Shown here piece by piece: positions 27,298-36,013 of a stretch of DNA of 64,000 bases. Source of the stretch: SHZI01 sp041396045 (GTDB lineage Bacteria > Pseudomonadota > Gammaproteobacteria > Steroidobacterales > GCA-2729495). The position numbers and the translations under genes are program-made. The stretch spans positions 305,844-369,843 of the forward strand of contig JAWKZI010000001.1 of the NCBI GenBank assembly GCA_041396045.1, read 5' to 3'. Within the stretch, counting starts at the first letter, position 1. Each line of letters begins with the position of its first letter. Under the pieces are notes generated by a model, which worked only from the letters and a program-made list of their open reading frames with translations, did not search any database and had not been told where the DNA came from.

Positions 27298-27863
27298 TAG
27301 TCCGTGAGTTTCATCGCCATCACTGCCTTCGCCTGTCGTCGGCGAAAGGAGGCGAGCTGGTCGACCAGCGCCGGAAATTCACCAGCCAGCACGGCGATTG
27401 CGAACAACGCCGCGTTGGCAGCACCGGCTTCGCCGATCGCAAAGGTCGCCACGGGTACGCCTTTGGGCATCTGCACGATCGACAGCAGCGAGTCCTGGCC
27501 GGCTAGGGCCTTCGACTGCACCGGCACACCGAGAACAGGCAGCGTGGTCTTGGCGGCCAGCATGCCCGGCAGATGTGCCGCGCCGCCGGCGCCAGCGATG
27601 ATCAACTTGAGACCGCGATCGCGGGCCGAATCGGCGTAGTCGAACATCAACTCCGGCGTGCGGTGTGCCGAGACCACCCGCTTTTCGAACGGTATGCCAA
27701 AATCCCTGAGGATCTGTGTCGCAGACTTCAGTGTGGGCCAGTCGGACTGCGAACCCATGACCACGCCAACAACCGGCTGCTTGCCAAAGGCGCGGCCGGC
27801 AATTGCCACCACACGACTTCGTGCAGGGCTGCGTCGGGAACCGGACTTTGCGGAAGGCGCCAT
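27297..27863 (-). CDS. purE: N5-carboxyaminoimidazole ribonucleotide mutase
   Basis: The protein has 188 residues. The core starts at VVGVVMGSQSDWPTLKSA, and the class I motif SAHRTPELMFDYA carries the catalytic His. GAGGAAHLPGMLAAKTTLPVLGVPV and GVPVATFAIGEAGAANAALFA are also conserved. It converts N5-CAIR to CAIR. About 28 basic residues (MAPSAKSGSRRSPARSRVVA) precede the usual start. They may be a real extension, or translation may begin further in. The stop overlaps the purK start by 1 nt. Confidence 0.92.
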   Translation of the reverse strand: MAPSAKSGSRRSPARSRVVAIAGRAFGKQPVVGVVMGSQSDWPTLKSATQILRDFGIPFEKRVVSAHRTPELMFDYADSARDRGLKLIIAGAGGAAHLPGMLAAKTTLPVLGVPVQSKALAGQDSLLSIVQMPKGVPVATFAIGEAGAANAALFAIAVLAGEFPALVDQLASFRRRQAKAVMAMKLTD

Positions 27864-27878
27864 GTGGTTATTCTAACC

Positions 27879-28427
27879 CTACAATCCATGCATTCGAGCG
27901 TACTGCAGCAGTCCCGCTATGCTGATCGCGTCGGTAATGCTGCCATCAGTAACCATGGCGAGCGCCTCCGTCAATGGCAGACGCCGGACTTCCAGCTGTT
28001 CAGTCACGTCGAACTCGGGGTTGCCGGGAGTCAGTTCTTCGGCGACAAAAACATAGCCTTCTTCATCGGTGATGGAGTTCGACGGGTAGAGCTTCATGAT
28101 CTGCTGAACACGACCGGCAACCAGGCCGGTTTCCTCGCGCAGTTCGCGTAACGCAGCCAGCTCAAGGTTTTCATTGCGTGGAGCGCCGCCCATCGGCAGT
28201 TCCCACGAATAGTTGCCGAGCGGAAAGCGCCATTGGCCCACAAGCCAGGTGTGCTGTTCGGTGTCCACGGGAATCACCGCGACTGCCCGGTTCTTGAAGC
28301 TGATTTTGCCATAACGGGGGTGGCTGCCGTCCGGCGCTATCGTGTCGTGGGTCGTGACCGTAAACCATGGATTGTCGAACTCGATGGCTGTCGTGAGGGT
28401 CTGCCACGGATCAGGCAGTTTGTGCAT
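27879..28427 (-). CDS. NUDIX hydrolase, ADP-ribose pyrophosphatase-like
   Basis: The protein has 182 residues from the ATG at 28427. A TTG two codons upstream is also open. The NUDIX box GGAPRNENLELAALRELREE followed by TGL matches Gx5Ex7REUxEExGU in full. WLVGQWRFPLGNYSWELPMGG is the typical lead-in of ADP-sugar NUDIX enzymes. It cleaves a nucleoside diphosphate linked to another group, probably ADP-ribose or a related sugar. The 5' end overlaps the 3' end of the upstream MATE gene by 17 nt. Confidence 0.85.
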   Translation of the reverse strand: MHKLPDPWQTLTTAIEFDNPWFTVTTHDTIAPDGSHPRYGKISFKNRAVAVIPVDTEQHTWLVGQWRFPLGNYSWELPMGGAPRNENLELAALRELREETGLVAGRVQQIMKLYPSNSITDEEGYVFVAEELTPGNPEFDVTEQLEVRRLPLTEALAMVTDGSITDAISIAGLLQYARMHGL

Positions 28428-29754
28428 TGGCAAGCTTGTCCTTGATGCGGTTGAACCAGAAGTGCATGGCTATGCCACGCACTGTCATGAAAGCGGTAAA
28501 CGCCAGCCAGAGGCCGTGATTACCCATACTCTGCGTCAGGTACCAGACGGGCACGAAGACGAGGAACGCAGTTGTAGTCATCACGATCCGCATCTCGCGG
28601 CTGAGTGTTGCGCCTACGTAGACGCCATCGTAGAAGAAACTCCACACCGCGATCATGGGTAGTGCAACCAGCCACGGCAAGTATTCGTAAGCAGTGAGCC
28701 GCACATCCGGCAGGCTGGTGAGTCCGCGCACGATGGCCGGACCTGCCAGCCAGAATACCGTACTGAAAACGCAGCCAAAGGCCAGCGACCAGCTGAGCGT
28801 ACGCCGGACAGCACGCAGCATGCCGGCCCGGTCGCGAGCGCCTACAGCCTTTCCCACCAGTGCCTCTGCAGCGTTGGCCACGCCATCCAGAGCATAGGAA
28901 GTCAGCCACAGGAAATTGAGCAGCAGGGCGTTGGCCGCCAGAATGACACTGCCGAGGCGGGCACCCTGGGCGGTCATGAAGACGAAGGTAAACATCAGGG
29001 CCAGGGTGCGCACGAAGAGGTTGCCGTTGACCGTGAGCAAGGCGCGGTAGGACTTGAGGTCAAGCAGTCTGGTGCCGGACCAGTTGCCCGGATAGCGGCG
29101 CAGTTCCTGACGTATCAGCCACAAGGCGATTGCCACGCCGGCCAGTTCCGACAGCACTGCCGCCGTCGCAACGCCGCCCACTTTCAGCCCCAGGCCAAGT
29201 ACAAACCACAGCACCAGCACCACGTTGCTCAGGTTGATAACCAGCGTAATCGCCAGTGGACCCCGGGCGTTCTGCATACCCAGCAGCCAGCCGAGTGCAA
29301 CGAAATTGAATAGCGCTGCCGGTGCACTCCAGACCCTGATGTCGAAGTACAGAACGGCCAGACGGGTAACCTCCGGCCCGGCACCGATGATGGCGAAGGC
29401 GGCATTCCGGATTGGTACCTGCAGAATGATGGTCACCCCACCGATAATCAGTGCCATGACGAGCGCTTCGCCCAGCGCCTGACGGAGTGCGGTACGGTCC
29501 CCGGCGTTGCGCTCCAGCGAGCCATGAGCCTGGGCAGTGATGCCGGTGGTGCCCATGCGCAAAAAATTGCAGCCAATGAACAGGACGTTGAAGACCTGGA
29601 CCGCCGCTGCCACGGCAGCCAGATACACCTCGTCGTCCAGATGGCCCAGGACGCCGGTACCAACCAGGCCAACCAGCGGCACCGATATCGACGACAGGAT
29701 CATTGGCAGGGCAATCGCCCGGATCGCCCGGTGGCTATAGCGGTCCGGCGTCAT
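28411..29754 (-). CDS. MATE family efflux pump, DinF-like
   Basis: The protein has 447 residues from the ATG at 29754 (MTPDRYSHRAIRAIALPMIL). The TTG at 29769 is an alternative. There are 12 helices. PLVGLVGTGVLGHLDDEVYLAAVA, MGTTGITAQAHG and YALDGVANAAEALVGKAVGARDR match the DinF branch of MATE exporters. DinF homologues act in protection from oxidative or toxic compounds. The other MATE gene in this window, at 9.6-11.0 kb, is of a different subgroup. The two are not recent duplicates. Confidence 0.85.
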   Translation of the reverse strand: MTPDRYSHRAIRAIALPMILSSISVPLVGLVGTGVLGHLDDEVYLAAVAAAVQVFNVLFIGCNFLRMGTTGITAQAHGSLERNAGDRTALRQALGEALVMALIIGGVTIILQVPIRNAAFAIIGAGPEVTRLAVLYFDIRVWSAPAALFNFVALGWLLGMQNARGPLAITLVINLSNVVLVLWFVLGLGLKVGGVATAAVLSELAGVAIALWLIRQELRRYPGNWSGTRLLDLKSYRALLTVNGNLFVRTLALMFTFVFMTAQGARLGSVILAANALLLNFLWLTSYALDGVANAAEALVGKAVGARDRAGMLRAVRRTLSWSLAFGCVFSTVFWLAGPAIVRGLTSLPDVRLTAYEYLPWLVALPMIAVWSFFYDGVYVGATLSREMRIVMTTTAFLVFVPVWYLTQSMGNHGLWLAFTAFMTVRGIAMHFWFNRIKDKLANAQTA

Positions 29755-29770
29755 CGGGTCCGGAGGCAAT

Positions 29771-30241
29771 TCAGGAGCGTATGCCGAGGGCGCTGTAAAG
29801 TTTGGCCAGCACCCACAGCGGGCCGATGAGCAGGAAGCGCAGGTCCCTGAAGAAGGACGGGCGCCGTCCTTCTACATAGTGGCCGACAAACTGGCCGATC
29901 CAGCCAATGACAAATACCACCACAGAGCCAAGCCAGAGCGGCACTGGCAGCGTGGCGGCGTAAGCCAGCAGCGGCATGATCAGCAGCGCAGCAATCGCCA
30001 TGCCCAGCCCAAGCCGTGGTGCCAGAAAGAGGTAATACACGGTCAGGCCCAACAACGCCGCACTGCCGGGGTTGAGCCAGGTCCGGTCAGCAGCAGTCAA
30101 GCCGGGAACCGGAATTGTCCACAACAGTCCGAAAATGGAGACGGCGATCAGCGGTACGCAGATACTGTGCACCAGCCGATTGAACGGGTGCTGATGGTCA
30201 GCCGAGTATGCAGCCAGCAGTTGTGTTGCTGTCGTGCTCAT
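29771..30241 (-). CDS. Mpo1-like (DUF962) membrane protein
   Basis: The protein has 156 residues from the ATG at 30241. An ATG at 30253 is equally possible. Residues LLAAYSADHQHPFNRLVHSICVPLIAVSIFGLLW match the DUF962 start with its conserved His. FVIGWIGQFVGHYVEGRRPSFFRDLRFLLIGPLWV is the second His block. Four helices are predicted. The yeast homologue Mpo1 is an Fe-dependent dioxygenase that alpha-oxidises 2-hydroxy fatty acids. Its bacterial role is little studied. It starts opposite the OmpA lipoprotein gene and is followed at 16 nt by the MATE gene. Confidence 0.78.
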   Translation of the reverse strand: MSTTATQLLAAYSADHQHPFNRLVHSICVPLIAVSIFGLLWTIPVPGLTAADRTWLNPGSAALLGLTVYYLFLAPRLGLGMAIAALLIMPLLAYAATLPVPLWLGSVVVFVIGWIGQFVGHYVEGRRPSFFRDLRFLLIGPLWVLAKLYSALGIRS

Positions 30242-30341
30242 CGGCGAATTCATACGCCGTTCAGCCGGCAGCGGCAAGTCTGAGAGAATCCGGGCTGTAT
30301 GCCGTGCCCGCCACCTTGATACACCAGCAAAGGAGTAACGA

Positions 30342-31022
30342 ATGTTCAGCAGCAAGCTCTTGCGATCGACAGCCCTGGTCATGGCCGTCAGCACCCTCGT
30401 CGTGGCCGGATGCATGACCTACGATCCGTATACCGGCGACAAGCAGGTGAGCAAGACGACCAAAGGTGCAGCGGCAGGCGCCGGCGTGGGCGCCATCATC
30501 GGTTTGATTGTTGGCGACAGCTCAAGCGAGCGAAAGCGCCGTGCCATTCAACTGGCTGCCGCCGGGGGCCTTGCTGGTGGCGCCGTTGGCAACTACATGG
30601 ACCGTCAGGAAGCGAAGCTGCGGGCGCAGTTGCAGGGCACCGGCGTCAGCGTTACGCGCAATGGCGACGACATCATCCTCAACATGCCGGGCAATGTAAC
30701 CTTTCAGACCGACAGCGCTGATATCAACGCCAACTTTTACGATGTGCTGAATTCGGTCGCGATTGTTCTCAAGGAATTCGACAAGACCGTGGTGGATGTT
30801 GCGGGTCATGCCGACAGTACTGGTCGCGCCGACTACAACATGCAACTCTCACAACGGCGGGCGGGCAGTGTGAGCAGCTACCTGGCGGCCCAGGGCATCA
30901 ATTCGCAGCGGCTTATCACCGTCGGCTACGGAGACACCCGACCGATCGCAAGCAACAGCACAGTTGAAGGCCGCGCGCAAAACCGGCGCGTTGAAATCAC
31001 CCTGCAACCGATTACGAAGTAG
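30342..31022 (+). CDS. OmpA family lipoprotein with glycine zipper
   Basis: The protein has 226 residues. GGAG lies 8 nt before the ATG. The lipobox is VAGC, with Cys24 as the lipidation site. Residues ~40-75 form a glycine zipper (GAAAGAGVGAIIGLIVG, then AAAGGLAGGAVGNYM), a segment that can insert in membranes. The C-terminal OmpA domain has FQTDSADIN, VVDVAGHADSTGRADYN, LSQRRA and GYGDTRPIA, the peptidoglycan-binding residues. It resembles YiaD and should sit in the outer membrane facing the periplasm. It ends 13 nt before the convergent rpoH gene. Confidence 0.9.
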   Translation: MFSSKLLRSTALVMAVSTLVVAGCMTYDPYTGDKQVSKTTKGAAAGAGVGAIIGLIVGDSSSERKRRAIQLAAAGGLAGGAVGNYMDRQEAKLRAQLQGTGVSVTRNGDDIILNMPGNVTFQTDSADINANFYDVLNSVAIVLKEFDKTVVDVAGHADSTGRADYNMQLSQRRAGSVSSYLAAQGINSQRLITVGYGDTRPIASNSTVEGRAQNRRVEITLQPITK

Positions 31023-31035
31023 CCGGGCGGCAGGT

Positions 31036-31911
31036 CTAGACCGCAGCGCGCAGCGTTTTAAGCGCGTTCTGTTCAATCTGGCGGATGCGCTCGGCAGAAA
31101 CGCCGTGGCGCTTCGCCAGCACCTGCAGAGTGGTTTTCTTGTCTGCCAGCCAGCGTTGCTCAAGAATCTCGCGACTGCGCGGATCCAGTGCGTCCAGGGC
31201 ATCGTAAAGGCGGTCGGCACCGTGCTCACGCCAATCGTCGGCTTCCAGCGCATCGGCAGGATCGCTGCCTTCGGCAGTCAGGTACATGGCTGGCGAATAG
31301 GTGGACTCGTCATCGGCTTCCGGAGCCGGATCAAAGGCAATGTCATGACCGGACAAGCGTTGTTCCATTTCGCCAACTTCCCCGGCAGTTACGCCCAGGT
31401 CCCTGGCAATCAGTTCCCGCTCCGAGTTCGATAACCATCCCAGGTGGCTCTTCGCGCTGCGCAGATTGAAGAACAGCTTCCGCTGGGCCTTGGTCGTGGC
31501 CACTTTCACCAGCCGCCAGTTGCGCAACACATACTCGTGAATCTCGGCCCGGATCCAGTGAACGGCAAAAGACACCAGGCGCACGCCCATTTCCGGGTCG
31601 AAACGCTTGACGGCCTTCATCAGGCCGACATTGCCTTCCTGCACCAGGTCGCCAAGCGGGAGTCCATAGCCCAGATAGCCCCGCGCGATATGCACGACGA
31701 AGCGCAACTGGGACAAAACCAGTTCGCGGGCGGCATCCAGATCGTTGTTGTCACGAAGCCGACGCGCCAGCCCGACTTCATCGGCCTTGCTCAACAGGGG
31801 CAACGAGCCTACGGCGCCTATATATGCATCCAGGCTACCCAGCGGGCCTGCAAGGGCCAGCGCACGGGCATTCGGCAACGTCGTGGGCGTCAGTGCGGTT
31901 GCAGCAGTCAT
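31036..31911 (-). CDS. rpoH: RNA polymerase heat-shock sigma factor, sigma-32
   Basis: The protein has 291 residues. AGGAGG lies 7 nt upstream of the ATG. Region 2 is intact (LVQEGNVGLMKAVKRFDPEMGVRLVSFAVHWIRAEI). The RpoH box, QRKLFFNLR, distinguishes it from other sigma-70 group members. Region 4.2 ends it (LAKRHGVSAERIRQIEQNALKTLR). It directs transcription of chaperone and protease genes and is controlled post-translationally by DnaK and FtsH in known species. Unusually, a perfect CIRCE operator covers its promoter. It follows ftsX with an intergenic gap of 132 nt, the conserved gammaproteobacterial order. Confidence 0.95.
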   Translation of the reverse strand: MTAATALTPTTLPNARALALAGPLGSLDAYIGAVGSLPLLSKADEVGLARRLRDNNDLDAARELVLSQLRFVVHIARGYLGYGLPLGDLVQEGNVGLMKAVKRFDPEMGVRLVSFAVHWIRAEIHEYVLRNWRLVKVATTKAQRKLFFNLRSAKSHLGWLSNSERELIARDLGVTAGEVGEMEQRLSGHDIAFDPAPEADDESTYSPAMYLTAEGSDPADALEADDWREHGADRLYDALDALDPRSREILEQRWLADKKTTLQVLAKRHGVSAERIRQIEQNALKTLRAAV

Positions 31912-31930
31912 GGCAGTCCTCCTGAGCGAG

Positions 31931-31960
31931 ATTTTAGCACTCGCCGCATTGGAGTGCTAA
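31931..31960 (-). promoter_or_regulatory. rpoH promoter overlapped by a perfect CIRCE (HrcA) operator
   Basis: TTAGCACTC, nine bases, then GAGTGCTAA lie at 31934-31960. This is an exact CIRCE inverted repeat. Read towards rpoH, TTAGCA (31960-31955) and TAAAAT (31936-31931) form a -35/-10 pair with an 18-nt spacer, and TGC precedes the -10 (extended -10). The operator covers both boxes, so HrcA binding should block RNA polymerase. It ends 23 nt before the ATG. Confidence 0.93.
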
Positions 31961-32043
31961 ACGTCGCGCAGGTTCCCCTGAATCATGGCATTCGGTCATA
32001 TGCGGGGCGCGGTGTGCGCCGGGATTTGCCGAGTTAATGCGCT

Positions 32044-32967
32044 TCAGTCGATCTGTGGCTGAATTGCTGCAAGATGGCGGGAAACGGCTATCCAGGCGCC
32101 GCCAAGGCCCGCAAGAATGCCGCCACTGAGCACTGCCAGCAGGCTTCCGGCATGGACGGCCCGCAACTCGAAACTGCTGCCATACAGGCCGGCCAGGTGG
32201 CTAACCGGCCCACTCAGGGCCCACAGACTGCTTAGCAGGACGATGATTGCCACGATTCCGCCGAAAACGCCGTACCACAAGCCCAGATAGAGAAAAGGTC
32301 GACGGACGAACGCGTCGGTCGCGCCCAGCAGTTTGGCAACCTCGATTTCCGCCGCACGGTTCTGGATGTCGAGGCGGATGGTATTGCCGACCACGATCAC
32401 CACGGTCGCTATGAGCAACCCGCCGACAATCAATCCCAGACGACGCACGAGGTCCAGCACGCCGTTGAGTCGCTCTACCCACTGCAGATCGAGCTTCACA
32501 AGATCGACATCCGGAATCTCGCGAACGCTGGCGCTCAATGCTTCCAGGGCCGGTCGATCCAGACTGGCGACCGGACGTACGACGAGGGTGTGGGGCAGCG
32601 GATTGGCTGGCAGTGCGGCCAGCGCACCGGCAAATGCCGGATCCCGGGCCAGTTCATCCACGGCCGTATCGGCCGAAATCAACCGTACATTCGCCACGCC
32701 GCTCTTGCCTCGCAGTTCGTCTGCCAGCGCTTCAGCACGTTGCAGGGGCGCGCCGGGCGCGAGGTATACGGAGAAATCCCGCATGTTGGCCCAGCCACCG
32801 GCCAACGTTCGTCCGGAATCGACCAGTACACCCAGAACAGCGGGCAGCGACAGGGCAATCCCGATCACTAGCACCGTCAGGGCCGTGGCCACCGGGCTGC
32901 GCGACAGCGTACCCAGTGATCCGACTGCGCCCTGGGCATGACGCACCAGCCAGTTGGCCGGATTCAC
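32044..32967 (-). CDS. ftsX: Cell division protein FtsX
   Basis: The protein has 307 residues with a GTG start at 32967, which overlaps the ftsE stop by 4 nt. Four transmembrane helices are present, one near residue 30-50 and three in the C-terminal half. The extracytoplasmic domain between helix 1 and 2 (~55-165) is of the FtsX type. FtsEX transmits ATP hydrolysis to the murein hydrolases of the septum via EnvC-like partners. The N-terminal (NPANWLVRHAQGAVGSLGTLSRSP) is typical of gammaproteobacterial FtsX. Synteny with ftsE, ftsY and rpoH confirms the call. Confidence 0.93.
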   Translation of the reverse strand: MNPANWLVRHAQGAVGSLGTLSRSPVATALTVLVIGIALSLPAVLGVLVDSGRTLAGGWANMRDFSVYLAPGAPLQRAEALADELRGKSGVANVRLISADTAVDELARDPAFAGALAALPANPLPHTLVVRPVASLDRPALEALSASVREIPDVDLVKLDLQWVERLNGVLDLVRRLGLIVGGLLIATVVIVVGNTIRLDIQNRAAEIEVAKLLGATDAFVRRPFLYLGLWYGVFGGIVAIIVLLSSLWALSGPVSHLAGLYGSSFELRAVHAGSLLAVLSGGILAGLGGAWIAVSRHLAAIQPQID

Positions 32968-33665
32968 GACCGGCCCCTGCCCGGATCGCCCGGTTGATCA
33001 TCATCAGGCGGCCGATCACCAACCTGGCCATCAACGAGGTGGATACGCCGGCCACCCAGATGGGCAACCAGGTGCAGATCGTGGCTGGCAATCAGCATCG
33101 TTGTGCCTGCAGCATTGAGCCGCTTGAACAGCGTCATGACTTCCAGCGCCAGATCGGGATCCAGGTTTCCCGTTGGCTCATCGGCGATGACGACCTTCGG
33201 CCGGTTGACTATCGCGCGCGCGATACCCACCCGTTGTTGCTCGCCCGCTGACAGCGACTTTGGCGGATAGCGCTCGCGATCCAGCAAGCCAACCTGATCA
33301 AGGGCGGCACGCGCCCGTCGGCCAATTTCACGCGCCCCGGCCCCGGCGATGATCAGCGGCAGTGCCACGTTCTCGTAGGCGCTGCGATCCGCCAGCAACT
33401 TGTTGTCCTGGAAGACCATGCCGATCTGCTGACGGTGGGCCGGGATTGCACGATTCTTCAGCTTGCCCAGATTGTGGCCGCCTACAGTGACCACACCGCG
33501 CGTGGCGCGCTCTATAAGTCCTATCAGTTTCAGCACCGTACTTTTGCCGGCACCGGATCTTCCGGTCAGAAAAGCCAGCTCGCCTTCTGCCACGGTCAGG
33601 GTCACGCCTTTCAGCGCATCCCGGGCACCTTCATAGCGCTTGGTAACGTGCTCGAAGTGGATCAC
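32964..33665 (-). CDS. ftsE: Cell division ATP-binding protein FtsE
   Basis: The protein has 233 residues with a GTG start at 33665, which overlaps the ftsY stop by 4 nt. It is an ABC ATPase with Walker A GRSGAGKST, signature LSAGEQQRV, Walker B VVIADEPTGNLD and the switch His in IASHD. The family-typical MIHFEHVTKRYEG opens it. It pairs with FtsX at the inner face of the membrane at the division site. The C-terminal tail (DRPPDDDQPGDPGRGRS) is longer and more acidic than usual. Confidence 0.94.
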   Translation of the reverse strand: MIHFEHVTKRYEGARDALKGVTLTVAEGELAFLTGRSGAGKSTVLKLIGLIERATRGVVTVGGHNLGKLKNRAIPAHRQQIGMVFQDNKLLADRSAYENVALPLIIAGAGAREIGRRARAALDQVGLLDRERYPPKSLSAGEQQRVGIARAIVNRPKVVIADEPTGNLDPDLALEVMTLFKRLNAAGTTMLIASHDLHLVAHLGGRRIHLVDGQVGDRPPDDDQPGDPGRGRS

Positions 33666-34855
33666 GGGTTGCTGGCTGCCCCACTGTTAACCGTTCCACC
33701 AACCACTCCACCAACCGTTCCACCAACCAGAGCAGCCGCAAACTCGTGGGCGTCGAATACGTCCATGTCTTCTGCTTGCTCGCCTATACCAATGAACCGT
33801 ACGGGGATGGGCAGTTCCCCGGCCAGCGTGAGCAGCACGCCACCTTTGCCGCCGGCGTCCAGCTTGGTCATGGTGATACCTGTAAGGCCGATAGCCTCAT
33901 GGAACTGCCGGGCCTGGACGACCGCATTCTGGCCGAGACTGGCATCCAGAACGATCATCGTTTCGTGCGGCGCTGCCGGATCCAGCCGGCGAACCACGCG
34001 CACGACTTTCTGCAACTCCTGCATCAGGTGAGCCTTGTTCTGCAACCGGCCAGCGGTATCGACCAGCAGCACATCGCATTTGCGGGCACGGGCTGCTTCG
34101 AAGGCGTCATAGATCACGGCCGCAGGGTCTGCGCCGGTTTGCTGCGAGATCACCGGGACATCATTGCGCTGTCCCCACACTTGCAGTTGTTCGACGGCTG
34201 CGGCCCGGTAGGTGTCTCCGGCTGCCAGCATCACCTTTAGTCCGGCATCCTTGAAGCGGCGGGCCAGCTTGCCGATCGTTGTGGTCTTGCCGGCGCCGTT
34301 CACGCCAACCATCAGGATCATGAATGGCCGCGTGCCTGCCGGGATGATCAGCGGCTGCGCCCTGGGCTCAAGAATCTCCGTCAATGCTGCCTGCAAGACA
34401 CCGCGGGCCTCATCCACGGTAGTGACGTTCCGCTTGCCGGCCTTCTTCTTCACGCGCCGGATAATGTCGGTGGCGGTGGCCAGGCCTACATCGGCGGCCA
34501 GCAACTGATCTTCCATTTGTTCCGCGGTCTGCTCGTCGAAGTGTCGGCCCACCAGCCAGTCCAGTGCAGAACCCAGCCGGAAGCGGGCAGGTTTGGACGC
34601 CGGGGCTGGTGGGGCTGGTGGGGCTGGTGGTGCTGGTGGTGCTGGTGCCGGTGGTGCGGGCGTCGGGGGCGCAGATTCCTGCGGTGACCTTGCTGCCGGC
34701 GTCGGCGCAGCGGGCGCTGAAGCAGGCACTGCCTCCGGTTGGCTGTCCGTAACGCCAGCCGATGCGTCGGCATCCTCCGGGCCGAGGAGTCGCTCTTTGA
34801 GTCGGGCGAAGAAGCCCGGTCGGGAACGGGTTCCGACTTTTGCATCCGCTGGCAT
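33662..34855 (-). CDS. ftsY: Signal recognition particle receptor FtsY
   Basis: The protein has 397 residues. The A domain (~1-95) contains a long Pro/Ala tract encoded by 9-bp tandem repeats at about 34605-34660. The NG domain has GVNGAGKTTTIGKLA (GTPase P-loop), AGDTYRAAAVEQL, DTAGRL and TKLDAGGKGG. The last ~20 residues are repetitive (VGGTVGGVVGGTVNSG) and stem from an imperfect 12-bp tandem repeat near 33690-33730. This tail is not typical of FtsY. The protein docks ribosome-SRP complexes at the membrane. It is divergent from rsmD with 26 nt between the starts. Confidence 0.94.
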   Translation of the reverse strand: MPADAKVGTRSRPGFFARLKERLLGPEDADASAGVTDSQPEAVPASAPAAPTPAARSPQESAPPTPAPPAPAPPAPPAPPAPPAPASKPARFRLGSALDWLVGRHFDEQTAEQMEDQLLAADVGLATATDIIRRVKKKAGKRNVTTVDEARGVLQAALTEILEPRAQPLIIPAGTRPFMILMVGVNGAGKTTTIGKLARRFKDAGLKVMLAAGDTYRAAAVEQLQVWGQRNDVPVISQQTGADPAAVIYDAFEAARARKCDVLLVDTAGRLQNKAHLMQELQKVVRVVRRLDPAAPHETMIVLDASLGQNAVVQARQFHEAIGLTGITMTKLDAGGKGGVLLTLAGELPIPVRFIGIGEQAEDMDVFDAHEFAAALVGGTVGGVVGGTVNSGAASNP

Positions 34856-34881
34856 GCCGGCATGTTAGCTAAACTTCGCGG

Positions 34882-35501
34882 ATGTCGCGCAGGCAACCCC
34901 CATCACGCAACCGCCGTCCTCGCGGCAGCGTCCGGATCATTGGCGGCCATTGGCGCGGTCGGCGTATCGCCATCGCCGCGGGCGTTGAACTGCGACCCAC
35001 GCCGGATCGTGTGCGGGAAACGCTGTTCAACTGGCTGGCGCCCGAAATGGCGGGGCGCGCTGCCTGGATCTTTATGCAGGCACCGGCGTGCTCGGCCTGG
35101 AGGCGTTGTCGCGTGGCGCTGCGAGTAGCTGGTTTGTAGAGCTTGATACCGCGGCCGTCGCTGCGCTGGAGTCGACCCTGCAGATCCTGCTTGCGCCGGC
35201 TGCGGGAGCAGTTGCGCGGCAGACCGACAGCCGGATCTTTCAGGCGAATGCCCTGCGCTGGCTTGCCAAAGCCCCGATGGCCACCTTCGATATCGTATTT
35301 CTGGATCCGCCGTATGCGACCGGGAAGCTGGCCGAGTTGTGTACACTGCTGGCCCGCGGCTGGCTCGCGCCGCAGGCCGTTGTCTACCTTGAGTCGAGTC
35401 GAAGCCAGCCCTTGCCGGCCTTGCCTGACGCCTGGCAGGTACATCGGGAAGCCGAGGCTGGCGATGTACGCTATGCGCTGGTGACCGTCAGGAGTTCGTA
35501 A
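34882..35501 (+). CDS. rsmD: 16S rRNA (guanine966-N2)-methyltransferase RsmD, one frameshift
   Basis: The N-terminal part MSRRQPPSRN...VRIIGGHWRGRRI and PTPDRVRETLFNWL match RsmD. At about 35048 a run of four G (ATGGCGGGGCGCG) should be five. With one G added, the reading continues as ARCLDLYAGTGVLGLEALSRGA, the SAM-binding motif. The part from 35088 on is intact and contains the catalytic DPPY motif (FLDPPYATGKL). The joined length is ~207 residues, normal for the family. It methylates G966 of 16S rRNA. The pair rsmD-coaD is common; coaD starts 2 nt later. Confidence 0.88.
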
Positions 35502-35503
35502 TC

Positions 35504-36013
35504 ATGGGCGTAAGCGCCATGTATCCGGGGACGTTCGATCCCGTAACCAATGGCCACCTGGATCTGGTGCGCCGCGCCGCCCGGTTGTTCGACCGCGTTG
35601 TGATCGCAGTCGCTGCCAGCCCCAACAAGACACCGATGTTCACGCTTGATGAGCGTATTACGATGGCGCGGGCCGCAATTGCCGGTATTCCCAATGTCAG
35701 CGTGGATGGCTACTCGGGTTTGACTGTCGACTATGTGCGTGACCACGGGCTGCAGGTCATCATCCGCGGATTGCGCGCGGTCTCCGATTTTGAGTACGAG
35801 TTTCAGCTGGCCACGATGAACCGCCATCTGAGTTCGGCTGTGGAAACCATTTTTCTGACCCCGGCTGATGAATACACCTTTGTCTCGTCGACTTTTGTAC
35901 GGGAGATCGGTGTCCTGGGTGGCGACATCAGGCCGTTTGTACCAGCAACCGTTGCCACTGCGCTGGCCGGGAAGCGGGCCGAGTACCTGGCCTCGCAAGG
36001 AACCAGAAGCTGA
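35504..36013 (+). CDS. coaD: Phosphopantetheine adenylyltransferase
   Basis: The protein has 169 residues. The nucleotidyltransferase motif YPGTFDPVTNGHLDLVRRA carries the T/HxGH residues. RGLRAVSDFEYEFQLATMNRHL binds substrate, and FVSSTFVREI is the C-terminal ISSTxxR-like motif. It catalyses the fourth step of coenzyme A synthesis, from 4'-phosphopantetheine to dephospho-CoA. It is downstream of rsmD by 2 nt and overlaps ggt by 1 nt (stop TGA / start ATG). Confidence 0.95.
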   Translation: MGVSAMYPGTFDPVTNGHLDLVRRAARLFDRVVIAVAASPNKTPMFTLDERITMARAAIAGIPNVSVDGYSGLTVDYVRDHGLQVIIRGLRAVSDFEYEFQLATMNRHLSSAVETIFLTPADEYTFVSSTFVREIGVLGGDIRPFVPATVATALAGKRAEYLASQGTRS

